Below, piece by piece: positions 14,001-21,993 of a DNA stretch of 64,000 nt. How positions within the stretch are numbered: position 1 is the stretch's first letter; each line of letters starts with the position of its first letter. The position numbers were made by a program, and so were the translations under genes. The notes under the pieces were generated by a model that was not told the origin of the DNA, searched no databases, and was given only the letters and a program-made list of their open reading frames with translations. The stretch is from Conus ventricosus (Eukaryota > Mollusca > Gastropoda > Neogastropoda > Conidae), in contig CM031615.1 of NCBI GenBank assembly GCA_018398815.1, positions 56,926,052 through 56,990,051 of the forward strand, given 5' to 3'.

Positions 14001-16952
14001 AGATGGGATTCCTGAGTTGTGCGTTCAAAGCTGTCACTCTGTGACTGCCAGAGTGCCATAACTTTGACATGGTCGATGTTGTGTTGGGTGTGGTTGAAGT
14101 GTAGGGCGATGGGTTTGGGTCGGTGGTGGCGGATATCAGCCAGGTGTTCAGAGATGCGTGTTTCAAGTGTGCGTGACGTTTCCCCTATGTAGATCTTGCC
14201 ACACAGCTGGCAGTGGATGGCATATATAATGTTGCGGCTCTGACATGAGAATTTTTTTTAAATGGTTAACATCTGGGAGAGTGGGACTCTTTTTTGTGTG
14301 TGTACTGTTGTTGCTGCTGTTTTTAAAGAAAGGGGACATGATGACAAACAGAGCAACTTACCGTTCATCTCGCTCGGCTCTCAGCCTTTCCAGTTCTTGT
14401 TCTTGCTTATGAAGAGCTTCCTTCAGAAACTTCACTTCCCCGTCTTTGGCATACAGCTCACTCTGGGCTTTCTGGGCCTGCTTGCAGACAAGTATGCATT
14501 GTTACAGTATTAGCATCATAATGGATGCATTGCTCAGGTGATCACAGAAAACTGTTAGTCTGAGGCATGCAGATTCTGGCTCTAGCAGAGGTTAAAGGAT
14601 GGACAGATTTTCCAGATCTCTGTCAACATATGGCATTAACCTGCCGTCTTCTGCATCTGTCTGTATGTTACATACAGAAGATCAGGTAAACATATTAAAG
14701 ATGCTGTAATCCAGGCTGTCGAAGTAATGCTGCTAATTTTCCTCCTCTGGCCATTTGGAATTGTTCAGCAATGTCAGGATCTTTTAGCTTGTCAAGTAGT
14801 ACTTTAAACACATCAATATGCAGGCATGTCTAATTTTCAAGCTATGTATTTTTCACTCCAATACGAAAAGGGAAAGGTCCTAACAGCAGATTACATCTGT
14901 CTTAATTTTCATCTTCAGCATGCACACATGTAAACAAATTTTGCTGCTGTAATCTGTCCATTTTGATGGAAGTCTATCATCCTAAAGTTCACCATCAAAC
15001 TTCTAAGCACATGGCTAAAATGAAACATTCAACGCCTCTCTGAGCACGAAAGGCAACAGACTTGCATACTGCAACTCCACTGCGAATTAATGCAATTATG
15101 TTTTCTGCAAAAATTTGGGCTGCAGAAAGGAAAGGGGTATGGAGTATAGCTTGACTGAACTACTTTTCTGTTCATTAATTTTAAACTTGATCTGTATCTA
15201 AGCAGTGCAACTATGGACAGCAAGCTCAACAATATGCAACTAAGTGAAAAAAACAGTCTAGAATTCCCTCCATAAAAATGGAGCAAAATTGTTTTTCCAT
15301 CTGCATGGCACTTAAATCTCCAATTTTCTCCATCACTACCAGAACATACTTTATTCCGTCTTTTTTCAAACTGGTGGCATTTTCTGACTCAGAATGATGA
15401 TATTCTGAGCAAGCGATCGGTTTTAACAAATGTTAGGTGCAGTTCCAACACAATTTCTTAGTCATGGCACTGAAGAAGAATGTTTTACCCCAGCTTTCCT
15501 GAATTTTGCGATCTGCCCTGGCCCACAACCACCATGCATGGGAACATGAATCAATACACTTTAATTTTTCTAATTTGACCAATACCTATCATGATATTTC
15601 TTCTAATCCTAACACTCCTTCACTTGCCTCGATATCCTATTTCTATAATCCCAACATGCCTTCTTCACTTGCCTCAATATCCTTTTTCTATAATCCTAAC
15701 ATGCCTTCTTCACTTGCCTCAATATCCTTTTTCTATAATCCTAACATGCCTTCTTCACTTGCCTCAATATCCTTTTTCTATAATCCTAACATGCCTTCTT
15801 CACTTGCCTCAATATCCTTTTTCTATAATCCTAACATGCCTTCTTCACTTGCCTCAATATCCTTTTTCTATAATCCTAACATGCCTTCTTCACTTGCCTC
15901 AATATCCTTTTTCTATAATCCTAACATGCCTTCTTAACTTGCCTCAATATCCTTTTTCTATAATCCTAACATGCCTTCTTCACTTGCCTCAATATCCTTT
16001 TTTCTATAATCCTAACATGCCTTCTTAACTTGCCTCAATATCCTTTTTCTATAATCCTAACATGCCTTCTTCACTTGCCTCAATATCCTTTTTCTATATT
16101 CCTAACACACCTTCTTCACTTACCTCGATATCCTATTTCTATAATCCTAACATGCCTTCTTCACTTGCCTCAATATCCTTTTTCTATATTCCTAACATGC
16201 CTTCTTCACTTACCTCGATATCCTATTTCTATAATCTAACATGCCTTCTTCACTTGCCTCAATATCCTTTTTCTATATTCCTAACATGCCTTCTTCACTT
16301 GCCTGTATATATCCTTTTTCTATAATCCTAACACGCCTTCTTCACTTGCCTCAATATCCTTTTTCCGCAGGTCCTCCCTGAGTGCTGTGATAGTGACGAT
16401 GCTGCTGGGAGCTCCGTTCTGCACAGATGGGCCAGGCACAGCACTTCTGGCTTCGGCGCCTGCTGGTTCCTCCGAGGAACGGTCGTTAGAAGACCTGGCA
16501 GGTGTCAAAGACCCAGCTGCAGTGGATACCTCAGAGCTGGAGGTCCTCCTGGAAAAAATAGAGCTGCAAGAGGAATATTAAATACGGCATTCTTATAGAT
16601 TCTACACAGTATTTTGAAAGAGACTGGTTTTTTCTTCAAAACAAAATTTCTGTTTAATGAAACCAATCCTTTGTGAAGCGTTTGCAGACAAAAACATGCT
16701 CTACGCACTACATACATGTTTAAGTTCTAATTGAATATCAAATTTTGATTTAAAGATGCACATGTATAGGTCTCTTGAGTGTATGTGTCTGCTGGGAGAA
16801 AAAAAGAGGAGAGCTGAAAAGCGGAAGAAGTACACTGATGGGGGAATCTATGATGTCTGTGATTCTGTGTTTGAGTAAATGATTTATTCTGTGCATCCTT
16901 GCGTCATGTGTACATGCATCTATGCATGCGTACATGTGCATTGCGTGTGTGT

Positions 16953-17023
<71 letters not shown>

Positions 17024-17373
17024 CTCTCAATCTGTGTAGTATATATCTAAATAGTAGCAGTGGATCTGTGAAGGGAAACAAGAGACTCAGAAAGAATTGA
17101 GTAAGAGTGATTTCATGAGAAAAAAAAGGCTCTCTTGGTATGTTTCAGAAAAAACAAAAGACACGACCTACCCACTAGGACAGAGAAAAAGAGATTTGCA
17201 AGTGCCTCTATATGAGTGAGAAGAGGGTTAGTAGGGCAATGAGGAGGTGTGCAGGTGAACAAGAAGTATGTTGTCAATGACCAAATTCAATTCAGTTTTA
17301 CAGTCTAATAGTATTACGCAATGTTTCTGTCAGTTTATGTGTGTTCTAATGTAGTGTCTGTCAGTGTGTGTTT

Positions 17374-17417
<44 letters not shown>

Positions 17418-18453
17418 TGTGTGTGTGTGGTGTGTGTGTGTGTGTGTGGTGTGTGCGCGCGTGCGCGCAAGTATGCATGCACATGTGTGCGTGTGTGTGC
17501 GTGTGCGCGAGTACACATGCGCATGTGTGTATGTGTATACAGTGTGTATGACTGTGTCAGTGTTTGGACTCTGAGCATGTATTGTATACTGTGGGTTTAT
17601 CATTATGGACCACTCATACTTAGTAACATTATTTGTTATTGGATTCATAGAAAATTATGGGTTTACAGCTTGTAAATCTGCAGTTTTCTGAGTTAGTAAA
17701 TGGTACAAAGAGTGCCTATGCTTCAAAAAGTTCTCAGCAAAAAGCCTCAATAGTCCCATTATATTTCCAACAAAGGGTGTTTCCTCACTAAAAATAACAC
17801 TTGTCAGTGTCTCGAAGAACATGCTTTACAATCGCAGGCACATTTCCAACATCACCAAATAAAACTGATATTTGAATAGACTGTCAGGGTGAAGCTAAAG
17901 GGTATGGATCAGAATTAGGATTAGAGTTTGGGGGAAAACTTTAACAGGGTTCATACAGGAAATGCAACTCAAAATTCCAGACTTTTCCAGACTTCTTCCA
18001 GGCCAGGACCTGCATTTTCAATATCACTTTCAAGACTTTGTTCATAATGCAATGTTTTAAAGTGATGTTATAAACACAAATGCACAAAGACAAAATGTCA
18101 CAACTGAGGGCACGGAATAATTTTTTTTTGCATTACAAACACTAAATGATGCTGAAAATTAAAATCAGCCATGCATAATATCAAGCAATTGTGCTTGATT
18201 CTTCAATTTCCAGGCTATTCCAGGCCATAGTACGATTTTCCAGACCTTTCCAGGGCCTGGAAAATGGACTTGAAATTCCGGACTTTTCCAGACTTTTTAA
18301 GACCTGTATGAACCCTGTTTAAGGAGCCCATTGTGCTAATGTGCATGCAGATGTGGAAAGAACCCCCAGTACGGCCATGAATCTCTGTCATTCTGTGTGC
18401 GTGCGTGCATGCGTGCGTACGTGTGTGTGTGTGTATGTGTGTGTGTGTGACTG

Positions 18454-18513
<60 letters not shown>

Positions 18514-21077
18514 CATATGTTTCAGTTTTATCAAAGAGGCATGTGTCACTGTAAAGTGTAAGTAGTGTAAGCTGATTAGCAGGAATTGAAATACCCATTC
18601 AATTGTCCAAGACAACTAAACTACTGGACAAGTGATAAAATGCCTCTCCACACTCTGTTTGACCAGTTTTTGACACTGAGAATAATGTGTAACTAAGTCG
18701 CAAGTTTCAATACTGTATACCAACCACACTCGCCTCCTCCCATTTTTTCCCTTTCACACTCCCATGGTAGCAAAAGTACATAGAAAACTCATGTATACTT
18801 GTTCGTACATGTCTGCACATTCACTATACACACACCAAAATAGTGGTTCAGATCAGTTTTTCTCAGATGGGAACCCTCTACCCTCTCAGGAGTCAAGTGT
18901 ATACTTTACTATCATTCAATACAGTTGTGATCCATTGGAATTATAACTAAGAAATGATACTGAACTGAGAAGTGTTTCATTATGGCGAGGTGGTGGAAAT
19001 TCTTGCTTGTTTAGCGAGTGTCAGCATTTCATACCACTCCCTAATGGGGAAGGGGCTAAGAATACATGAGTTCACTAGACTGCCATGCAGCTCTCTCTCA
19101 TGCAAGGAAAAATAGCAGACAGTTCTAATGTCCTGTAACTGGTGCATGAAAAACAGTAACAGTAACTGATTGGTAATACAAAGTTCTGTAATCAAAACAC
19201 TGTTACTCAACAGCAAAAAGAGCTTGAGGTTCATCATACGTAGTCACACTTGAATTTTTGCCATGCATGTGTTTCTTCACTCTCCTCACCTCTCATTATA
19301 TCCATCGCCCCATGGATATACCAGCAGCCTTGCAAGTTCTCTTATCTATGATGAAAATCACCTCTTGTAACTTTTGCTTACACATAAGTTTAATTAAAAA
19401 AACAATGCTATATTCAATGTTTCATTCTGATTTTGAAAGTCCCTGATTTATGAACACCATTGATCATAACATGTTAGCAGTTTGCATGCATTGTACTTCC
19501 TCAAAACAGAAACAGCAGATCTTTTTATTATATAAATTTCCATTTCTCCAGGCATTTGTGCAGTTATTTTCTAATCAGCAATAAATGAAAAAAATGACCG
19601 TCTGTTTACATTGGGAGGGCATACAGTACTTAATTTGACAGGATAAATGAAATTTGTTTTCATAAATCTACTTGTCTCCAGGATAACCAAAATTTATCTG
19701 GAAATTTCTAGCCCTCACCAGTCCATGTAGGATACACTTTACTAGGCAATAAGGTCACATGTACATGGGTTACAGCAACTTCTGATTGGAAGAGATTCTT
19801 AATCTTAATGATGAGACTCAAAAACAGCCTGGCCTACCCTGGTAGTGTGAATTTACTTGTGAATGTGTGCACACATGTACGAACTATAACTATGTTACCT
19901 ATGTACTTCTGCATTACTTATGCATGTGCACACACGCATTTGTTCATGCATGCCTGAGCAAATGTGTATGGTTGAACAAGTATGATATGTCTAATCAGTA
20001 TTACTTTAAACATAGCCATGCCTACTCATCCACACAAGTACGTGCAATTGGAGTGTGAAGGCAGCATCAGCATCAGAGTATCGTACATCAGAACATGGTA
20101 ATATATTTAACCTTTTTTTCTCTTTAAAAATTGTGTGTCATTCTGAGTGTGCGTGTGGTGTGTGTTTTGTGTGTGTGGTGGTGCGCGCGCGCGCACGCAC
20201 GCATGTGTGTGATGTAAGTGTGCCTGCATAAATGTACTAGAAACTCTATTTAACACTAGCATGAGACAGAGTGACATGCAGTGAAACTCTGTGATTAAGA
20301 TTAAAGAGAAATGCTGCATAGTTTGCTGACAAGCTGATGAAAACTATTAAAACACAGTACACACATGTATAAATCCTTTACTTCTGCCTTTTAGTTAGAC
20401 TATGGTGGGTGGAAAAAAATTAGCTTGCACTGCAGCAATTGTACAAACTGCAAACTACAAAAGCCACAAAATCTTGACATGTACTTGTACTAGAGCAGTG
20501 AGAGAGTGGTTTTATCTGGAGTTGTAAGTTTCATTTATTTATTGTATTTCATTAATTGGTCTTATATATACTAATACATTGATTGTATTATCATATAAAT
20601 CTATACCACTGAAAATTACAGTACACAACTCGCAATCAAACTCATACTACTATTACTACTTACCTCAATGAAGCAGAGGACTGTGGGTAAACAGATGAAT
20701 CTGAGCCAGATGTTGATGATCTGTTCTTTAAACGAAGAGTTGCACCTGGTGCAGGAGCTTGGAATATACCTGACCGCTCATACTGCGCACTCACTGATGT
20801 TGACCCAAGATCCTGGGTCTGCTGTGTGTCACTGGTCCACTCTCTGCACCCTGTCTGGATGTAGATGCTCCCCCTTCGATAGCCTGGGATGCAATAATAT
20901 CCAAGTTTTCTAGATCTTGCTGTGTAAATTCCAACTCATCCCAGTCCCCACTTTCGTCTGGTTCTGGTTTATCCAGGCGACGTCTCTTTGTCTGTGGCTT
21001 TCCATCTCCACCATAGGTGATGGGGAACCATCTCTCTTACCACTGGGCGGACCACCACGTTTTGGATGCTGTGCCAT
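3999..21077 (-). CDS. ATRIP: ATRIP, ATR-interacting protein (gene span, nine exons seen, 3' end off window)
   Basis: ATRIP binds RPA-coated single-stranded DNA and brings the ATR checkpoint kinase to damaged or stalled DNA in the nucleus. Nine exons are legible on the minus strand: 20664-21077, 16350-16548, 14362-14477, 13054-13207, 10657-10955, 8575-8757, 6409-6964, 5084-5246 and 3999-4087. Recognition rests on the acidic N-terminal motif [12 protein letters not shown], which matches the ATRIP RPA-recruitment segment; on the following coiled coil ([15 protein letters not shown], then [14 protein letters not shown]); and on later helical segments resembling the ATRIP C-terminal repeats ([29 protein letters not shown]). 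Splice phases agree across exons 1-2-3-4. Exons 1, 5, 6, 7 and 8 each need a single-base correction to stay open. Since splice sites are intact and other parts of the assembly are noisy, consensus error is likelier than a pseudogene, but that is inference. C-terminal exons are missing from the window. Confidence 0.88.
4661..4692. repeat. Poly-G tract
   Basis: About 30 consecutive G with one A, in an ATRIP intron. Length is unreliable in long-read consensus. Confidence 0.9.
5084..5246 (-). CDS. ATRIP: ATRIP exon 8
   Basis: The acceptor CTCTGTCCAG precedes an acidic Ser-rich stretch ([20 protein letters not shown]) and then, after one frame correction near 5,140, the helix [17 protein letters not shown] before the donor AAGAG|GTATGT. 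The length is one base more than its phase needs, consistent with a single-base insertion. Confidence 0.72.
5645..5745 (+). repeat. Dispersed repeat with hammerhead-like core (copy 1)
   Basis: Contains GACCTAAGAGGTC, a perfect short hairpin, then AAAACGTGTCATG and TGTTTTGTCTTGTGATTTG. The same block recurs at 13,335-13,425, 60,290-60,350, 60,480-60,560 and 63,820-64,000. This copy has lost the CTGANGA box. Confidence 0.75.
6409..6964 (-). CDS. ATRIP: ATRIP exon 7 (large, frame broken)
   Basis: Bounded by the acceptor CATGTGTACAG and donor GAAAAG|GTAAGT. The long coding-like stretch contains, in different frames, a Pro/Ser-rich part, an amphipathic helix with [20 protein letters not shown], a Ser-rich loop, and a helix with [18 protein letters not shown]. 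The order matches the helical C-terminal region of ATRIP. At least two frame corrections are needed. A poly-A run just past the donor (6,379-6,400) suggests indel-prone sequence. Confidence 0.65.
7272..7492. repeat. Compound (CA)n/(GCAC)n microsatellite
   Basis: Interrupted CA dinucleotides with GCAC and TGCA interruptions, in an ATRIP intron between exons 6 and 7. It produces spurious His/Thr and Cys/Val reading frames. Confidence 0.95.
8163..8423 (-). pseudogene. Short open segment, possible transposon ORF remnant
   Basis: An 86-codon minus-strand frame with a mixed, non-repetitive composition ([19 protein letters not shown] and YFVEDCCRN). The Asp-Cys-Cys-Arg motif after a Tyr-Phe-Val stretch is reminiscent of segments in some animal transposase-like proteins, but I cannot name the family. 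The plus strand is also open over most of the same bases, so coding status is doubtful. It lies in the ATRIP intron between exons 6 and 7. Confidence 0.25.
8575..8757 (-). CDS. ATRIP: ATRIP exon 6 (probable)
   Basis: The acceptor CTTTGCTTCCAAG is followed in the expected phase by [18 protein letters not shown], a helical segment positioned like the start of the ATRIP C-terminal repeat domain. A stop appears near 8,636, so a one-base shift is needed to reach the strong donor GGGAG|GTATGT. A 79-bp minisatellite starts immediately on the intron side of the acceptor. Confidence 0.6.
8770..9165. repeat. 79-bp minisatellite (five copies) abutting ATRIP exon 6
   Basis: The phrase GCAAGAACATCTGGACACAT recurs at 8770, 8849, 8928, 9006 and 9085, giving a 79-bp period. 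On the gene strand each copy carries a pyrimidine tract ending in an AG (CATCTTTTCTAGGTC in copies 8,806-8,900), resembling a 3' splice site. The array ends 13 bp from the exon 6 acceptor. Confidence 0.92.
9205..9230. repeat. Poly-A tract flanked by a short direct repeat
   Basis: A run of about 20 A sits between two copies of GTCACCGAAGTTAA (9,196 and 9,230). It could be a decayed retrotransposition tail with a target duplication, or slippage. Confidence 0.5.
9970..10455. repeat. (CA)n followed by a CCCTTCC polypyrimidine tract
   Basis: A CA microsatellite (9,970-10,053) passes directly into about 400 bp of almost pure C and T on the plus strand. Polypurine-polypyrimidine tracts of this length can form triplex (H-DNA) structures. 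Pro/Ser-rich reading frames here reflect composition only. Confidence 0.9.
10657..10955 (-). CDS. ATRIP: ATRIP exon 5 (central linker), frame broken
   Basis: The acceptor CTCCTTCCAG and donor TTTTAAAG|GTAGTC bound 299 bases. The first 19 or so codons ([16 protein letters not shown]) are in phase. The frame then must shift to read an SP/TP-rich segment with [13 protein letters not shown], resembling the ATRIP central linker. A further shift is needed towards the 3' end, so the exon's full peptide is uncertain. Confidence 0.7.
10991..11019. repeat. (TA)n microsatellite
   Basis: About 14 TA units, 35 bp intronward of the ATRIP exon 5 acceptor. Confidence 0.95.
11020..11735. other. ATRIP intron sequence without recognised features
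   Basis: AT-rich intron with a poly-G run (11,416-11,434) and a (CAAAA)n patch (11,568-11,588). No coding or mobile signature seen. Confidence 0.6.
11736..11821. repeat. (GGGGGGA)n G-rich tract
   Basis: G runs of 5-8 separated by single A, about 85 bp. Strong G-quadruplex potential on the plus strand (the template strand for ATRIP). Confidence 0.92.
11903..12273. repeat. 53-bp minisatellite, seven near-identical copies
   Basis: The unit begins ACCATCAAGGCCGCAATCAC and ends CATCGTGCACAAACCAC; starts at 11903, 11956, 12009 and so on to 12221. Copies look identical, which points to recent amplification or homogenisation. It lies in the ATRIP intron between exons 4 and 5. Confidence 0.97.
12280..13050. 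other. ATRIP intron, nothing recognised
   Basis: AT-rich unique sequence between the 53-bp array and exon 4. No repeat or coding signature seen. Confidence 0.6.
13054..13207 (-). CDS. ATRIP: ATRIP exon 4 (coiled coil)
   Basis: 154 bases open in phase, flanked by CTTTCAG and CAG|GTGAGA. It encodes the second half of the coiled coil, rich in Lys, Glu and Gln ([20 protein letters not shown]), closely like the ATRIP segment before its central linker. No frame problem is visible. Confidence 0.9.
13335..13425 (-). repeat. Hammerhead-like repeat (copy 2), downstream of the Penelope-like GIY-YIG end
   Basis: On the minus strand: CTGAAGA, then a GACC/GGTT hairpin, then GAAA, then TGCATCGTGTC, followed by the TTGTCATGTGCTTTGTTTGTC tail shared with the other copies. 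CTGANGA-hairpin-GAAA is the conserved core layout of a hammerhead ribozyme. It lies about 530 bp beyond the Penelope-like stop codon on the same strand. Confidence 0.6.
13426..13948 (-). repeat. Probable 3' region of the Penelope-like element with poly-G tracts
   Basis: Lies between the GIY-YIG stop and the hammerhead-like repeat. G-rich with runs at 13,567-13,582, 13,710-13,720 and 13,752-13,770. Homopolymer lengths are doubtful. Assignment to the element is from position only. Confidence 0.4.
13949..14240 (-). mobile_element. Penelope-like element: GIY-YIG endonuclease C-terminus
   Basis: An open minus-strand frame of about 96 codons reads [20 protein letters not shown], then [20 protein letters not shown], then [20 protein letters not shown], ending at TAA (13,949-13,951). 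The IYAIHC...KIYIGET...R...H layout is the GIY-YIG endonuclease domain that ends Penelope-like retroelement proteins, where it nicks target DNA. The conserved GIY-equivalent (IYAI), YIG, Arg and Glu/His positions are present. No reverse transcriptase is found upstream; the frame simply begins near 14,240, so this is a 5'-truncated copy, as is common for retroelements. It sits in an ATRIP intron in the sense orientation. Confidence 0.85.
14362..14477 (-). CDS. ATRIP: ATRIP exon 3 (coiled coil)
   Basis: 116 bases open in the expected phase, encoding a charged heptad-rich helix ([20 protein letters not shown] and beyond) that matches the ATRIP coiled coil used for dimerisation. The donor is GAACG|GTAAGT. 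The acceptor region reads CTGCAAGCAG, a tandem NAG site, so an extra Gln could be included by alternative acceptor choice. Confidence 0.9.
14480..15615. other. ATRIP intron, nothing recognised
   Basis: Unique AT-rich intronic sequence. No convincing coding, repeat or RNA signature seen. Confidence 0.6.
15618..16349 (-). repeat. 45-bp minisatellite of duplicated ATRIP exon 2 splice donors
   Basis: About 16 copies. On the gene strand each unit contains AGAAAAAGGATATTGAG followed by GCAAGTGAAG, identical to the last bases of ATRIP exon 2 plus its donor. Two units (16,117-16,136 and 16,211-16,230) read GATATCGAG|GTAAGTG, a canonical GT donor; the rest carry GC. The unit is 15 codons but includes TAG in the exon 2 frame. 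Confidence 0.95.
16350..16548 (-). CDS. ATRIP: ATRIP exon 2, with a GC splice donor
   Basis: The acceptor TATTTTTTCCAG precedes 199 open bases encoding a Ser/Ala-rich linker and then the start of the coiled coil ([16 protein letters not shown]). The exon ends GATATTGAG|GCAAGTGAAG: a GC-type donor, a rare but functional class, with otherwise ideal consensus. Reading past it in frame meets a TAG stop 10 codons later. The last 16 exon bases plus the donor are repeated about 16 times in the adjacent minisatellite. Confidence 0.88.
16946..17540. repeat. (TG)n microsatellites in ATRIP intron 1
   Basis: Two blocks: an uninterrupted (GT)n at 16,946-17,021, and a compound TG/GTGC/GCGC tract at 17,376-17,540. 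The sequence between them is unremarkable. Confidence 0.95.
17945..18317. mobile_element. MITE, hAT-like, 373 bp
   Basis: Terminal inverted repeats CAGGGTTCATACAGG (left) and CCTGTATGAACCCTG (right). Inner inverted parts are rich in CCAGACTTTTCCAGAC / GTCTGGAAAAGTCCGG. There is no coding capacity. The termini and the TTCCAGAC-type subterminal sequence resemble widespread animal hAT-type MITEs. Flanks are TTTAA on both sides, a possible 4-5 bp target duplication that does not match the 8 bp expected for hAT, so the superfamily is uncertain. Confidence 0.8.
18395..18511. repeat. (TG)n microsatellite
   Basis: Compound GTGC/TG tract 80 bp right of the MITE. Confidence 0.93.
18520..20660. other. 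ATRIP intron 1, mostly unrecognised
   Basis: AT-rich sequence with a small TG/GCGC patch at 20,146-20,212. A short minus-strand frame at 18,980-19,237 is not convincing as coding. Confidence 0.55.
20664..21077 (-). CDS. ATRIP: ATRIP exon 1 (N-terminus)
   Basis: The start codon at 21077 gives [20 protein letters not shown]. The frame then has to shift by one base, near a CCCC run, to continue into a basic patch (KRRRLD, a possible nuclear localisation signal) and the acidic motif [20 protein letters not shown], typical of the ATRIP RPA-binding region. A second shift near 20,840 leads into a Ser/Thr-rich linker that ends at a clean donor, GAG|GTAAGT. The donor phase (2) joins correctly to exon 2. 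The alternative is that the two shifts are real and the copy is dead; the intact downstream splicing argues against this. Confidence 0.85.
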
Positions 21078-21993
21078 TTGGCTGATGATAGTGCCGGTGC
21101 TAGAGGTGGCATACAAATTGTTGACACCTATATGAGCCTTTCTTTTGTAGCTGTGGAAAAGTGGGTTTATGGCCATGTAATTTTTGTTTCCAAGAAAGCA
21201 AAACAAACACAGAACCTTATTAAATCTATTTTCTACATCACAAAAACTAATCTGATTCTTTTAAGTGCACAAATTTCATTTTCACTGGATCCAGTAAATC
21301 ACTGTGATCCATATGATTAAGATTAATACAATCACAATACTGCGCACTCACTGATGTTGACCCCAGATCCTGGGTCAACAATACAATTCAATGGCCGAGT
21401 GTTCGTCTTTCTTGATAAAGAAACCCTACTTCTTTTTATGCTTTCACAATTTTGCTCTTCGTTTAGCAGATTTTCTTTTTTCAAACATGTTCATTCATGA
21501 GATCATGATCTCAGGAGTCCTAACACGGGTTGAACTTTGAAGAAGTTAAGAACATTACTGTAGCAGTTCATCCAAACGGGGCAACACTCAAAACACCTTG
21601 CAAGCGAAGGCTTCAACCAAAGAAATCTTTAAAGAACTTCATGATGAAACTACACCGTCTGTTACTTAAAGGCTTCATTTTTTCACATTTATGCTGTGAT
21701 GATAACGATGTAGATCAATAATCTCAAATGTACGCGTTTCTATTGAAGTCCTAAATTAAAATCTCCGCCATCATGAAGGAAGAAGATAGAAAAGTCATTC
21801 GGCAATAAAATGAAACAAGAAAAGAGTTGCTTATTCTTTTATCCAATCTCGCGACGAAATCTATCATTCATTTAATATTTTCAAATGTGCAAATAACACA
21901 TATGCTAATATTCCTTAAGTATTGCTCTTAAATCCTAAATCAACCTTTTCTTTGACTGGCAAAGAAATGCAAAATGCATTGATTATCGGCACA
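21078..21993. other. ATRIP 5' flank
   Basis: Upstream of the ATRIP start. No TATA or CpG-rich promoter is evident. Contains a 40-bp copy (21,337-21,376) of an ATRIP exon 1 segment. Confidence 0.5.
21337..21376. repeat. ATRIP: 40-bp duplicate of an ATRIP exon 1 segment
   Basis: ATACTGCGCACTCACTGATG and the next 20 bases match exon 1 at 20,780-20,819 with one mismatch, in the same orientation. With its right flank it forms a 9-bp palindrome (TGTTGACCC / GGGTCAACA). Confidence 0.85.

Noticed and set aside
15506..16325. 143-145-codon plus-strand frames with a 15-residue repeat
   Set aside because: Antisense reading of the 45-bp splice-donor minisatellite; open only because 45 is divisible by three.
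18980..19237. 85-codon minus-strand frame in ATRIP intron 1
   Set aside because: Hydrophobic low-information start and no splice signals; probably old repeat debris.
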